In this document: positions 32,022-38,161 of the stretch, piece after piece
Numbering within the stretch: the stretch's first letter is position 1
How the letters are laid out: each line of letters begins with the position of its first letter
Assembly (NCBI GenBank): GCA_030018935.1
Contig: JASEGZ010000015.1
Span: 1-38,161 of the forward strand
Direction of reading: 5' to 3'
Source: Syntrophales bacterium
Lineage (GTDB): Bacteria > Desulfobacterota > Syntrophia > Syntrophales > CG2-30-49-12
Length of the DNA: 38,161 bases
Notes under the pieces: generated by a model
What the model was told of the DNA's origin: nothing
What the model saw: only the letters and a program-made list of their open reading frames with translations
Database searches by the model: none
Translations under genes and position numbers: made by a program

Positions 32022-32995
32022 AAGAAGCGAATCAATACAGAGGTGTCTGGATATTTGCAGAGTACAGAGAAAACCGGATAATAAAGGGCAGTCTGGAACT
32101 GGTGTCCTTGGGGCGCAGACTTGCCAATGAGCTTCAGGTGGAACTGTCGGCCCTGCTAATAGGGGATCGTCTGGGCAGACTACCGGAGGAACTGATATGC
32201 TACGGGGCGGATGTCGTCTATCTGGTAGAAGAAAAGGCGCTTGAAAGGTACATCACATACCCCTACCAGAGGGTCGTCTGTGATTTGATCCAGGAAAATA
32301 AACCGGAGGTAGTGCTTTTTAGCTGTACAGATACCGGTATGGATCTGGCCCCGAGGGTTGCCTGTGAATTAAGGACAGGCCTTTCTGCCCACTGTGTTGA
32401 TTTAAAGGTAGACAAGGATAAGAGACAGTTACTGCAAATCTGCCCTTATTTTGACTATATGGCGACTATCGTGACGGATACGAGACCGCAGATGGCCACC
32501 GTTCAATCGGGTATAGTTCCCCTACCTGAGCGGGACGTTACGAGGCAGGGCAAGACAGTAAGGATCAAATTAGGGATCGCCCCCGGGGATGTTGAAATCG
32601 TTGCCGTGGAGGCAAGAAAAGAGAAGGATACCGAGAGGATTGAAGATGCTCAGGTCATTGTCGCCGTGGGCCGGGGGGTGAAAAATCTTAAATTGGTTCA
32701 GGAGTTGGCTTCTGTTCTCAAGGGGGTGCTCGGTGCAACCCAGCCCGTTACCGATGCCGGGCTATTGCCGCCGTGGCGTATGATTGGCCAAACAGGAAAG
32801 GCTGTTCAGCCAAAACTGTATATTGCCTGTGGAATTTCGGGAGCAGGTCAGCACATTGTAGGAATGCAAAACTCAGGTACCATCGTCGCCATCAATACCG
32901 ACGAAAAGGCCCCTATCTTCAAAGTAGCCGACTACGGTATTGTGGGGGATGTTTCTAAAGTAATACCGGCACTGATCGCCTCTTTAACGACTTAG
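32018..32995 (+). CDS. etfA: Electron transfer flavoprotein alpha subunit
   Basis: 325 aa, a usual EtfA length. N-terminal adenine-nucleotide-fold domain (YRGVWIFAEYRENRI) and C-terminal FAD-binding domain with IVAVGRGVKN, CGISGAGQHIVGMQNSGTIVA and the final INTDEKAPIFKVADYGIVGD, the EtfA signature. No extra ferredoxin motif at the N-terminus, so it is the plain rather than the ferredoxin-fused form. Overlaps etfB by 4 nt. Convergent with the VWA gene 64 bp away. Confidence 0.94.
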   Translation: MKEANQYRGVWIFAEYRENRIIKGSLELVSLGRRLANELQVELSALLIGDRLGRLPEELICYGADVVYLVEEKALERYITYPYQRVVCDLIQENKPEVVLFSCTDTGMDLAPRVACELRTGLSAHCVDLKVDKDKRQLLQICPYFDYMATIVTDTRPQMATVQSGIVPLPERDVTRQGKTVRIKLGIAPGDVEIVAVEARKEKDTERIEDAQVIVAVGRGVKNLKLVQELASVLKGVLGATQPVTDAGLLPPWRMIGQTGKAVQPKLYIACGISGAGQHIVGMQNSGTIVAINTDEKAPIFKVADYGIVGDVSKVIPALIASLTT

Positions 32996-33014
32996 GCCAC
33001 GACAAAGCGTGGCC
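32995..33014. terminator. Hairpin in the convergent etfA/VWA intergenic region
   Basis: GGCCACG (starting at the last base of the etfA stop) and CGTGGCC form a 7-bp stem with a 6-nt loop, followed by CTCCTCTTA on the + strand. Possibly a shared terminator; no long U-tract. Confidence 0.4.
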
Positions 33015-33020
33015 CTCCTC

Positions 33021-33059
33021 TTACGACTTATGACTTACGACTTATGACTTATGACTTAT
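33021..33059. repeat. Heptamer tandem repeat array 4 (TTATGAC/TTACGAC)
   Basis: Five copies of the 7-bp unit between etfA and the VWA gene stop, same unit as the array at 2127. Confidence 0.8.
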
Positions 33060-34775
33060 TTACTTTCGCAACCCGTAGATGATGATCCATCTAAGCAGTT
33101 TTTCCATGGCACTCGGTAATTGGTCGAAATGGTCGAGAAACTGAATCGCCTTACCGTACTGCTTCAACATTACCTCGCGGTTCTTGTAACCACAACCCAA
33201 CGTTACAAGGTGTATATTTCTCCGCTTACAGTAGTCAATGCCATAGTGAACATCGCAACCAAGATTTGACTCACCATCAGTGACATGGATAATAAAACTC
33301 CTTCCTCCCATGCGGGGCATAAAATATGCTGCGGCGATAATAGCCTGGCCGGTGGCTGTTTTACCAGCAGGAGGAATGGAGAGTAAATTACTACCCTTCC
33401 TAAGTTTAGAAATCAAACAAACCCCTTCCACCTCAAAGTAACCATAGGCCTGCAACCGATTTCCAAAACCCCTGAAAGCTCTATGAATGGTTCCTACCAC
33501 ATTCTCCACCATTCTCCACTTCGGCCCTGCCATGGAACCGCTGGCATCCATGAGGAGACATATATTCCAGTCCATCTTGGGCAGAGACTGTTTCTCAAAA
33601 AAACAGCGGCCATTGATGGGCGCCCTGTACAACCTCCGCCTGTCCACCTTCCCGCTTACAAGTCCCCGACTCGGAAGGATCTCCCGATCGGCGTAAGTCT
33701 CAAATATCAGCTTCAGGCGGGCTGCCAGGTGGTGGTCCACCACGGGATGGGCCGGCATATTGAAATCCCACCTCGAGATAGGAACGATGTCTACGTCATC
33801 ACCTACAATAGAGCGGATAATGGGTGTAATGTCCGTTGAATCATAGGCAAGTTTTGTTTCTATCTGCTGGACTTCAGCGTCAGACAGGGCAGCCTTTGGG
33901 GGGGGCTTCTTGGGACGCACTTCCGCCTCTTCTGTCGGCGCAGACCACAATAATGACCTATCCATTATCTGCCAGGAAGCGATAATATCCTTAATGTTTT
34001 CCCATGTTTCCCGGTACAGATGATACCGCTCTACGCAACGGTCGGTTACGCTCTTTTTCTGTTGATGAACCTCCTTCAGCCTGTCCGTAAGACCCTGCAG
34101 AATGGCAAGCGGTCCTTGATAGACCGGCAATATTTCCGTCTCCTCGAACTCCTTCCATACACTGACCCACCAGAGATAGATCAGTTCTTCCACTGTTACA
34201 GCTTTAGACTTTAAAAGAAGGCGGGCTTCCTCCATGGCTATACTTCGGGCTGCCCGGGTATAGAGGCTGAGGATGGATTTATCGGAGATGCAGTCAACAT
34301 AAATATCCTCCCCCGTGTATACGATCTTCTGAAGGATGATCTTATGGGTGAGCCCCATATTTTTGGAGGCCTCCTCAATTTTTTTCCACACCAGCTCGGT
34401 CCACTCGGTCCTGTGCAGGGCCTCATGGGTTACGATTCCCACCAGGTAATCAATCCTTCTAAACGGGACCGGGTAACATCCCAGAACTACATCGGGATCG
34501 AGGACAATAGCCTCCTCCCCGGCATGTGACATACCGGCCCACTCGATTCTCCCTACATTCTGACCGATATGACCGGCAACCTTGCGCAGGGCGCGCAGAA
34601 TGTTGGCCAATTCTGTAGCCTCGATAAAGGAAACATTCTTCCGCCAGAACGCTGATATACCCTCAAATTCAAATCCAGGAAGGATGCTTAGGGTGTCCTC
34701 ATGCTCTTCATACTTGCCCCTCTTTTTAACCTCCGGAGGAGGGAGGGGGCTAATACATTCTGTAGCGATAGCCAT
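33060..34775 (-). CDS. VWA-domain protein, partner of a MoxR-type AAA+ ATPase
   Basis: 571 aa. N-terminal ~400 residues are unrecognised, with helical content and a THEALHRTEWTELVWK segment. A C-terminal von Willebrand factor A domain begins near residue 400, with the metal-ion-dependent adhesion site DASGS (Asp410, Ser412, Ser414) and TDGE further on. Architecture and pairing (start overlaps the end of the AAA+ gene by 26 nt) are those of NorD/CbbO/CoxE proteins, which together with an AAA+ partner remodel or activate another enzyme. The natural target here would be the glycyl radical synthases or their subunits (inference). Confidence 0.85.
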   Translation of the reverse strand: MAIATECISPLPPPEVKKRGKYEEHEDTLSILPGFEFEGISAFWRKNVSFIEATELANILRALRKVAGHIGQNVGRIEWAGMSHAGEEAIVLDPDVVLGCYPVPFRRIDYLVGIVTHEALHRTEWTELVWKKIEEASKNMGLTHKIILQKIVYTGEDIYVDCISDKSILSLYTRAARSIAMEEARLLLKSKAVTVEELIYLWWVSVWKEFEETEILPVYQGPLAILQGLTDRLKEVHQQKKSVTDRCVERYHLYRETWENIKDIIASWQIMDRSLLWSAPTEEAEVRPKKPPPKAALSDAEVQQIETKLAYDSTDITPIIRSIVGDDVDIVPISRWDFNMPAHPVVDHHLAARLKLIFETYADREILPSRGLVSGKVDRRRLYRAPINGRCFFEKQSLPKMDWNICLLMDASGSMAGPKWRMVENVVGTIHRAFRGFGNRLQAYGYFEVEGVCLISKLRKGSNLLSIPPAGKTATGQAIIAAAYFMPRMGGRSFIIHVTDGESNLGCDVHYGIDYCKRRNIHLVTLGCGYKNREVMLKQYGKAIQFLDHFDQLPSAMEKLLRWIIIYGLRK

Positions 34776-35598
34776 TTTCTCTCTCTTTCAAACCGAGTCT
34801 AATATGTAACGATAAAAGAATTGATTCAAGCACATCCTTACTCACCTGCAGACTGTTTATAAATGCTTCATTGACTGTAGCCCCGATAGCCACCATTTCG
34901 GCAATCATAAGCGTATGACGTGTCGAAACCACTATCGGTTCCTGTGCATTTCCCCGCAACTGGTTGGCAATGTTGACTATCGTCAAGGCGTCGGCGCTGC
35001 TGATATCGCATTTGAGCTCAAGGACCTTTGTTTCCACCTCAGCAGGGAGGTAATTCAGAACAATCGTATAAAAACGGTCCCGTAAAGCCGCATCGAGCAT
35101 CTCTGTCCCGATAAACTCCTCCCCTTCGTTCAGGGTGGCAAAAAAAACCGCCTCAGGAGCCACCTTTATTAAACCGAGTTCATCGGTCCATACCCTGCGA
35201 TCCTCTGCCAGGACGGAAAACAACATGTTCAGTGCCTTGGGATGTTCGGGACGGTTAATCTCCTCCAGATGAATCACGCAGCCGGGGGTCTGGATAGCTT
35301 CAGGAAAGAGAAATTTCTGATAATAGGTTTCCCCATCCTTTAGTTTGTACTCACCGAACAACTGTCCCGGCTCGGAGAGGATACCTACCTGGAACGTGGC
35401 AAACGGTCTTTTATTCCGTGCCGCGAATTGTCTTACCAGTGTGGATTTGCCACAGCCCTGTTTCCCCGCGACAAGTACATTCACCGGATGTTTTTGGGAC
35501 AGCTTCTCTATCCTTTCTAAGTTCGTAATTTCATACTCCGGCAGAAAGAAGTTTTTCTCCGCCTCCGGAATCGCGCCTGAAATATCAAATTCTGTCAT
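34750..35598 (-). CDS. MoxR-family AAA+ ATPase (BssE/NorQ/CbbQ-like)
   Basis: 282 aa. Walker A GKQGCGKST (45-53), Walker B region CVIHLEEINRPE (107-118), sensor segment FFATLNEGEEFIGTEMLDAALRDRF. Small AAA+ proteins of this kind serve as enzyme-activating chaperones: NorQ for NO reductase, CbbQ for Rubisco. BssE in the toluene bss operon, an AAA+ protein of the same size, is thought to assist benzylsuccinate synthase. Position directly after two activase genes, and the strong AAGGAG ribosome-binding site, support the same role here. It overlaps the VWA gene by 26 nt. Confidence 0.87.
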   Translation of the reverse strand: MTEFDISGAIPEAEKNFFLPEYEITNLERIEKLSQKHPVNVLVAGKQGCGKSTLVRQFAARNKRPFATFQVGILSEPGQLFGEYKLKDGETYYQKFLFPEAIQTPGCVIHLEEINRPEHPKALNMLFSVLAEDRRVWTDELGLIKVAPEAVFFATLNEGEEFIGTEMLDAALRDRFYTIVLNYLPAEVETKVLELKCDISSADALTIVNIANQLRGNAQEPIVVSTRHTLMIAEMVAIGATVNEAFINSLQVSKDVLESILLSLHIRLGLKERENGYRYRMY

Positions 35599-35647
35599 AA
35601 TTATTAACTCCTTAATTAGTTTTGATTTTCTTCACAGATCAGGGCTG

Positions 35648-36574
35648 CTAACCGCCGACCGTTACCTCCTCCACATAGTTCAGGAAAAGATCTATCACCG
35701 GTTTTACCAGTTCATCATCCAGTCCTTCCCCTGCCGGAAAACCGTAATCCATACCGAAAGTCTTATACTTGGCTCCCGCATAGGGGTGATACGTCAAAAG
35801 GTCTGCCCCCAATACCACATCTCCCAGGCTTTGAACAAACTTTGCCGTTTCTTCAAGGCTTTCCCTGGAATCATTCCTGCCGGGAATAATCGGGACACGG
35901 ATACGCATCTTGATGCCCTTCTCAGCAATACGCTTTGCATTCTCAAGGATCAGCTCATTTCCCTGTCCAGAGTATTCCCTGTGCTGCCGGGAATCCATAT
36001 TTTTAATATCGAACAGCACCAGGTCTGTGAATTCGAGGACGCGCTCAAGATCGCCCCACGGTGCATGACCACAGGTATCAATGGCCGTCTTGATCCCCCG
36101 ATTTTTAGCCTCTTTCATCAGGTGATAGGTAAACTCCGGCTGAGCCATCGGTTCTCCCCCGGAGAGGGTCATCCCTCCCCCTGAATGATCATAAAATTGT
36201 TTGTCCTGTTCCACCTCGGCGATGACCTCGGTTACCGTCAAAATTCTCCCCCACCATACCAGCGCATTTTCCTTACAGGCCTCGACACACTGAAGGCACG
36301 TAGTGCACAAACTCTTGTCAATCCACGGCACTTTTTCCTCCTTCATGGCAAGGGCGCCTGTGGGACAAACGTCCAGACATTTCTTACAGCCTGTACAGTT
36401 ATTAAGATATGGTATCACCTCCGGGTACCGTCTCTTCCCCTCTGGATTGTGACACCATTCACAGTTCAGGTAACAACCCTTAAGAAAAACGGTTGTTCTG
36501 ATCCCCGGACCATCACAGGTAGACATTCTCTGAATATCGTATACAACCCCCGAAGCTCCACTCTCTTCTATCAT
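35648..36574 (-). CDS. Glycyl radical enzyme activase 2 (radical SAM)
   Basis: 308 aa. Radical SAM CxxxCxxC in GCYLNCEWCHNPE (Cys34/38/41), followed by two ferredoxin-type [4Fe-4S] motifs (Cys60/63/66/70 and Cys90/93/96/100). It also has the SAM-binding GGGMTLSGGEP loop. Two extra Fe-S clusters are the mark of activases of the BssD/AssD-type and other non-PFL glycyl radical enzymes. It abstracts the Gly hydrogen using a 5'-deoxyadenosyl radical, installing the radical in one of the two synthase-like enzymes. Separated by 9 nt from activase 1. Its target (enzyme 1 or 2) is unknown. Confidence 0.92.
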   Translation of the reverse strand: MIEESGASGVVYDIQRMSTCDGPGIRTTVFLKGCYLNCEWCHNPEGKRRYPEVIPYLNNCTGCKKCLDVCPTGALAMKEEKVPWIDKSLCTTCLQCVEACKENALVWWGRILTVTEVIAEVEQDKQFYDHSGGGMTLSGGEPMAQPEFTYHLMKEAKNRGIKTAIDTCGHAPWGDLERVLEFTDLVLFDIKNMDSRQHREYSGQGNELILENAKRIAEKGIKMRIRVPIIPGRNDSRESLEETAKFVQSLGDVVLGADLLTYHPYAGAKYKTFGMDYGFPAGEGLDDELVKPVIDLFLNYVEEVTVGG

Positions 36575-36583
36575 AGTTAACCT

Positions 36584-37546
36584 CTATTCCCTTCCTTCAA
36601 AACCAGATCCACCAATCGTGGCCGGGATACCAGCATCCATGTAAATATCGAGGAGCGGGTTCAAAAACGATGGTTCTATGGCCTCCATACCAGTGTATCC
36701 CCAATCTATCCCCAGCCAGCGGTACTTGTCCTGGCACCAATTGTGGAAAGGCAGTAGATCTATCCTCTCTACCGGCTTTGGCAAGGACTTTAGAAAATCT
36801 ACAACTCGCAAGTGGTAGTCTAACTGATCGTTATAATCGGGTATCACGGGGATGCGAATCCATATCGCCTGCCCGTTTTCGGAAATTTTTTTCAGATTCT
36901 CCAGGATCAACTCGTTTCCTACACCGGTCATCCTTTTATGTTCGGCAGAATCGAGGTGCTTTAGATCATATAAGATAAGATCCACATTCTTCAGGATCGG
37001 TTCCAAAACCTCCCAGGAACAGTGTCCACTGGTATCCATACAGGTATGCAGCCCCTTTGCTTTTGCCCTTGCTAAAAGTTCCCGGACAAAATCGGGACAA
37101 ATAGTCGGCTCACCGCCACTTAATGTCATTCCACCACCAGAATTGACATAAAAAGGCTCATCCTTCTGTACCTCTTTCAACACCTCGTCTAGGGAATATT
37201 CTTGCCCCACAATCGTAAGAGCATTGTACTTACAGGCATCTATACATTTCATGCAACGAGTGCAACGCTCCCGGATGATCTTATGATAGGTTGATCCTTC
37301 GCTCCGGGCTTCTTCAGGGGGTATAGGCGGGTTAATGGCATTTTCAGGACAGGCCTCGAGACAGGCGCCGCACTGTACACACAACAAGGTCCTCCAATAG
37401 ATCTCATGGTATGGAGCCTGTGTCTCCGGGTTGTGACACCAGGCGCACTTCATGTTACAACCCTTGATGAAGACATTGGTCCGGAAACCAGGACCATCAT
37501 TGACCATAAAGTGCTGGATATCGGTTATTAACACACCTTCACTCAT
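36584..37546 (-). CDS. Glycyl radical enzyme activase 1 (radical SAM)
   Basis: 320 aa, distinct paralogue of the next activase. Radical SAM Cys30/34/37 (KGCNMKCAWCHNPE), ferredoxin motifs Cys56/59/62/66 and Cys95/98/101/105, with a longer insert between them (EEARSEGSTY). GGGMTLSGGEPT SAM loop present. The two activases differ enough that one per glycyl radical enzyme is the simplest reading. Transcribed with the small Cys protein genes upstream and activase 2 downstream. It works in the cytoplasm and needs reduced ferredoxin or flavodoxin. Confidence 0.92.
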   Translation of the reverse strand: MSEGVLITDIQHFMVNDGPGFRTNVFIKGCNMKCAWCHNPETQAPYHEIYWRTLLCVQCGACLEACPENAINPPIPPEEARSEGSTYHKIIRERCTRCMKCIDACKYNALTIVGQEYSLDEVLKEVQKDEPFYVNSGGGMTLSGGEPTICPDFVRELLARAKAKGLHTCMDTSGHCSWEVLEPILKNVDLILYDLKHLDSAEHKRMTGVGNELILENLKKISENGQAIWIRIPVIPDYNDQLDYHLRVVDFLKSLPKPVERIDLLPFHNWCQDKYRWLGIDWGYTGMEAIEPSFLNPLLDIYMDAGIPATIGGSGFEGRE

Positions 37547-37584
37547 TGCCTGTCTCCTTCCACCTTAAGTTGCTGTTATCACCG

Positions 37585-37821
37585 TTACCCTTCTTTTGTG
37601 TCTTTCTTCTCCCGTCTGAAAACCTGCCCCCGGAGAGAACTTAATCCCCAGACTTTCAAGGGAGAAGATTGTTCATCCAGCTCCAGCTCATCGCTGTAGA
37701 TGGCACATTTACACTTAGGACACTGGCGATACATGTCCGGTGCCGGGTCTCTCGCGCGGCCCAGGATACGGAACTCACTTCTCAGTCCCTCATAACCACA
37801 ATTATCACATTTAATGGCCAT
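37585..37821 (-). CDS. Small zinc-ribbon/rubredoxin-like protein
   Basis: 78 aa from ATG 37821 (GAGG 9 nt upstream; a TTG at 37830 is less likely). CDNC (Cys5/8) and CPKC (Cys34/37, plus Cys39) give a rubredoxin- or zinc-ribbon-type pair of knuckles 25 residues apart: KCDNCGYEGLRSEF, and MYRQCPKCKCAIYSDELE. An acidic C-terminus follows. Lies between the 77-aa Cys protein and activase 1, so it belongs to the radical-enzyme cluster. Could bind Zn or Fe; the role is unknown. Confidence 0.75.
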   Translation of the reverse strand: MAIKCDNCGYEGLRSEFRILGRARDPAPDMYRQCPKCKCAIYSDELELDEQSSPLKVWGLSSLRGQVFRREKKDTKEG

Positions 37822-37845
37822 TGATGTCAACCTCTCATGTTCCCG

Positions 37846-38079
37846 TTACTTCTCATCAAACCCTCTTGCCGTCCGCAGGTTGGGGTTCCACATAAATTCA
37901 GAGACATTCGTCCTTACCCGATCTAAGGCAGCGAATTTTGGACACTTACTCGCATCCATGTAAATGTCCTTCTCCGTGCCCAATCCGTCCGCGTCCAAAA
38001 AAACCTTGCAAAGTCCAATATTTGCCGCAGAATTCGCCCCCTGGACGAGAAAATTGCTACAATCACCACATCTGACCAT
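37846..38079 (-). CDS. Putative small Fe-S subunit of the X-succinate synthase-like enzyme
   Basis: 77 aa from ATG 38079. Four cysteines spaced C-x2-C-x16-C-x21-C: VRCGDCSNF, GLCKV, and SKCPKF. This spacing and the CGDC...C...C-P-x-F pattern resemble the HiPIP-like [4Fe-4S] small subunits (BssB/BssC, MasB/C/E, NmsB) that bind the large subunit of X-succinate synthases and help shield the radical. Gene context (two activases, AAA+/VWA, two synthase-like subunits nearby) supports it. A longer reading from 38106 would overrun the ribosome-binding site GGAGGTG at 38086-38092, so the short start is preferred. Identity is by pattern only. Confidence 0.65.
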   Translation of the reverse strand: MVRCGDCSNFLVQGANSAANIGLCKVFLDADGLGTEKDIYMDASKCPKFAALDRVRTNVSEFMWNPNLRTARGFDEK

Positions 38080-38085
38080 TTCTCT

Positions 38086-38092
38086 CACCTCC
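38086..38092 (-). promoter_or_regulatory. Ribosome-binding site for the 77-aa Cys protein
   Basis: GGAGGTG, 6 nt before ATG 38079. It decides this start against the upstream ATG at 38106. Confidence 0.65.
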
Positions 38093-38105
38093 TCATCTTT
38101 TATCA

Positions 38106-38161
38106 TTACGCGAGCCTCGCACCTGGATTGGTCAGAGAGGCGCTGTAGACCTCCTCAACCG
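38106..38161 (-). CDS. C-terminal end of an unidentified protein (runs off the edge)
   Basis: An open frame entering from the right edge reads VEEVYSASLTNPGARLA and stops at TAA (38106-38108), 26 nt before the 77-aa protein start. Too short to identify. The close spacing suggests the cluster continues beyond the window. Confidence 0.35.
   Translation of the reverse strand, partial: VEEVYSASLTNPGARLA

Noticed and set aside
33021-33059. CRISPR array
   Set aside because: Units are 7 bp with no spacers and no cas genes; it is a simple tandem repeat.

Overview
The window looks like a chromosomal segment of an anaerobic, Gram-negative bacterium, most likely a Desulfobacterota/Syntrophales-type organism. 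This is inference from gene content; no rRNA is present. The supporting signs are an LpxH-type lipid A enzyme and a TonB-dependent receptor (outer membrane), two oxygen-sensitive glycyl radical enzymes with their radical-SAM activases, a selenocysteine-containing SelD, acyl-CoA dehydrogenases with an ETF, and intergenic space full of short palindromic and heptamer repeats.

Left part (1-16.2 kb) is mixed housekeeping. It holds the frameshifted C-terminal end of cysS, a cyclic-nucleotide-binding protein beside a two-TM K+ channel with an RCK domain, an EF-G paralogue outside the str operon, a GerMN-domain protein, an HD phosphohydrolase, and an isovaleryl-CoA-dehydrogenase-type acyl-CoA dehydrogenase. 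These are followed by a LysM-type exported protein, a PP-loop tRNA-thiolation-like protein, and selD, whose true start lies upstream of an in-frame TGA followed by a SECIS-like hairpin. Then come an FmdB zinc ribbon, an HExxH protein, a DUF4384 exported protein, a relic of mlaD, two MITE-like elements, lpxH, agmatinase and a pyruvoyl arginine decarboxylase.

The central and right part (16.5-38.1 kb) is the notable region. Two large paralogous glycyl radical enzymes (830 and 833 aa) lie in tandem. Both have the features of fumarate-adding X-succinate synthases (BssA/AssA/MasD/NmsA family): a C-terminal glycyl loop RV/IAGYSAHF, a catalytic Cys in a QACM motif, and an Arg exactly 15 residues after that Cys, as in BssA Cys493/Arg508. 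About 13.5 kb away on the opposite strand is a compact cluster, read right to left: a 77-aa four-cysteine protein resembling the HiPIP-like small subunits of these enzymes, a 78-aa zinc-ribbon/rubredoxin-like protein, two distinct activases with two ferredoxin motifs each, a MoxR-type AAA+ ATPase (BssE/NorQ/CbbQ-like) and a VWA-domain partner.

Between the two halves are a putative copper-handling trio (NosL-like protein, polytopic membrane protein, OprC/NosA-like TonB receptor with both CxxxM and HxM Cu motifs), an orphan LsrF-like aldolase, an MDR zinc dehydrogenase, an ADP-forming acyl-CoA synthetase alpha subunit, an acyl-CoA dehydrogenase and EtfBA. The inferred picture is an anaerobic hydrocarbon- or aromatic-activating island: a radical addition to fumarate, CoA thioester formation, acyl-CoA dehydrogenation and electron transfer to ETF. 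The substrates are unknown. Having two divergent catalytic subunits and two activases, split from each other on opposite strands, is unlike the canonical bss/ass operons I know.

Intergenic DNA holds several small mobile-looking palindromic elements, a 28-bp perfect palindrome and four separate arrays of a GTCRTAA-type heptamer. I saw no tRNA, rRNA, CRISPR array or complete insertion sequence.
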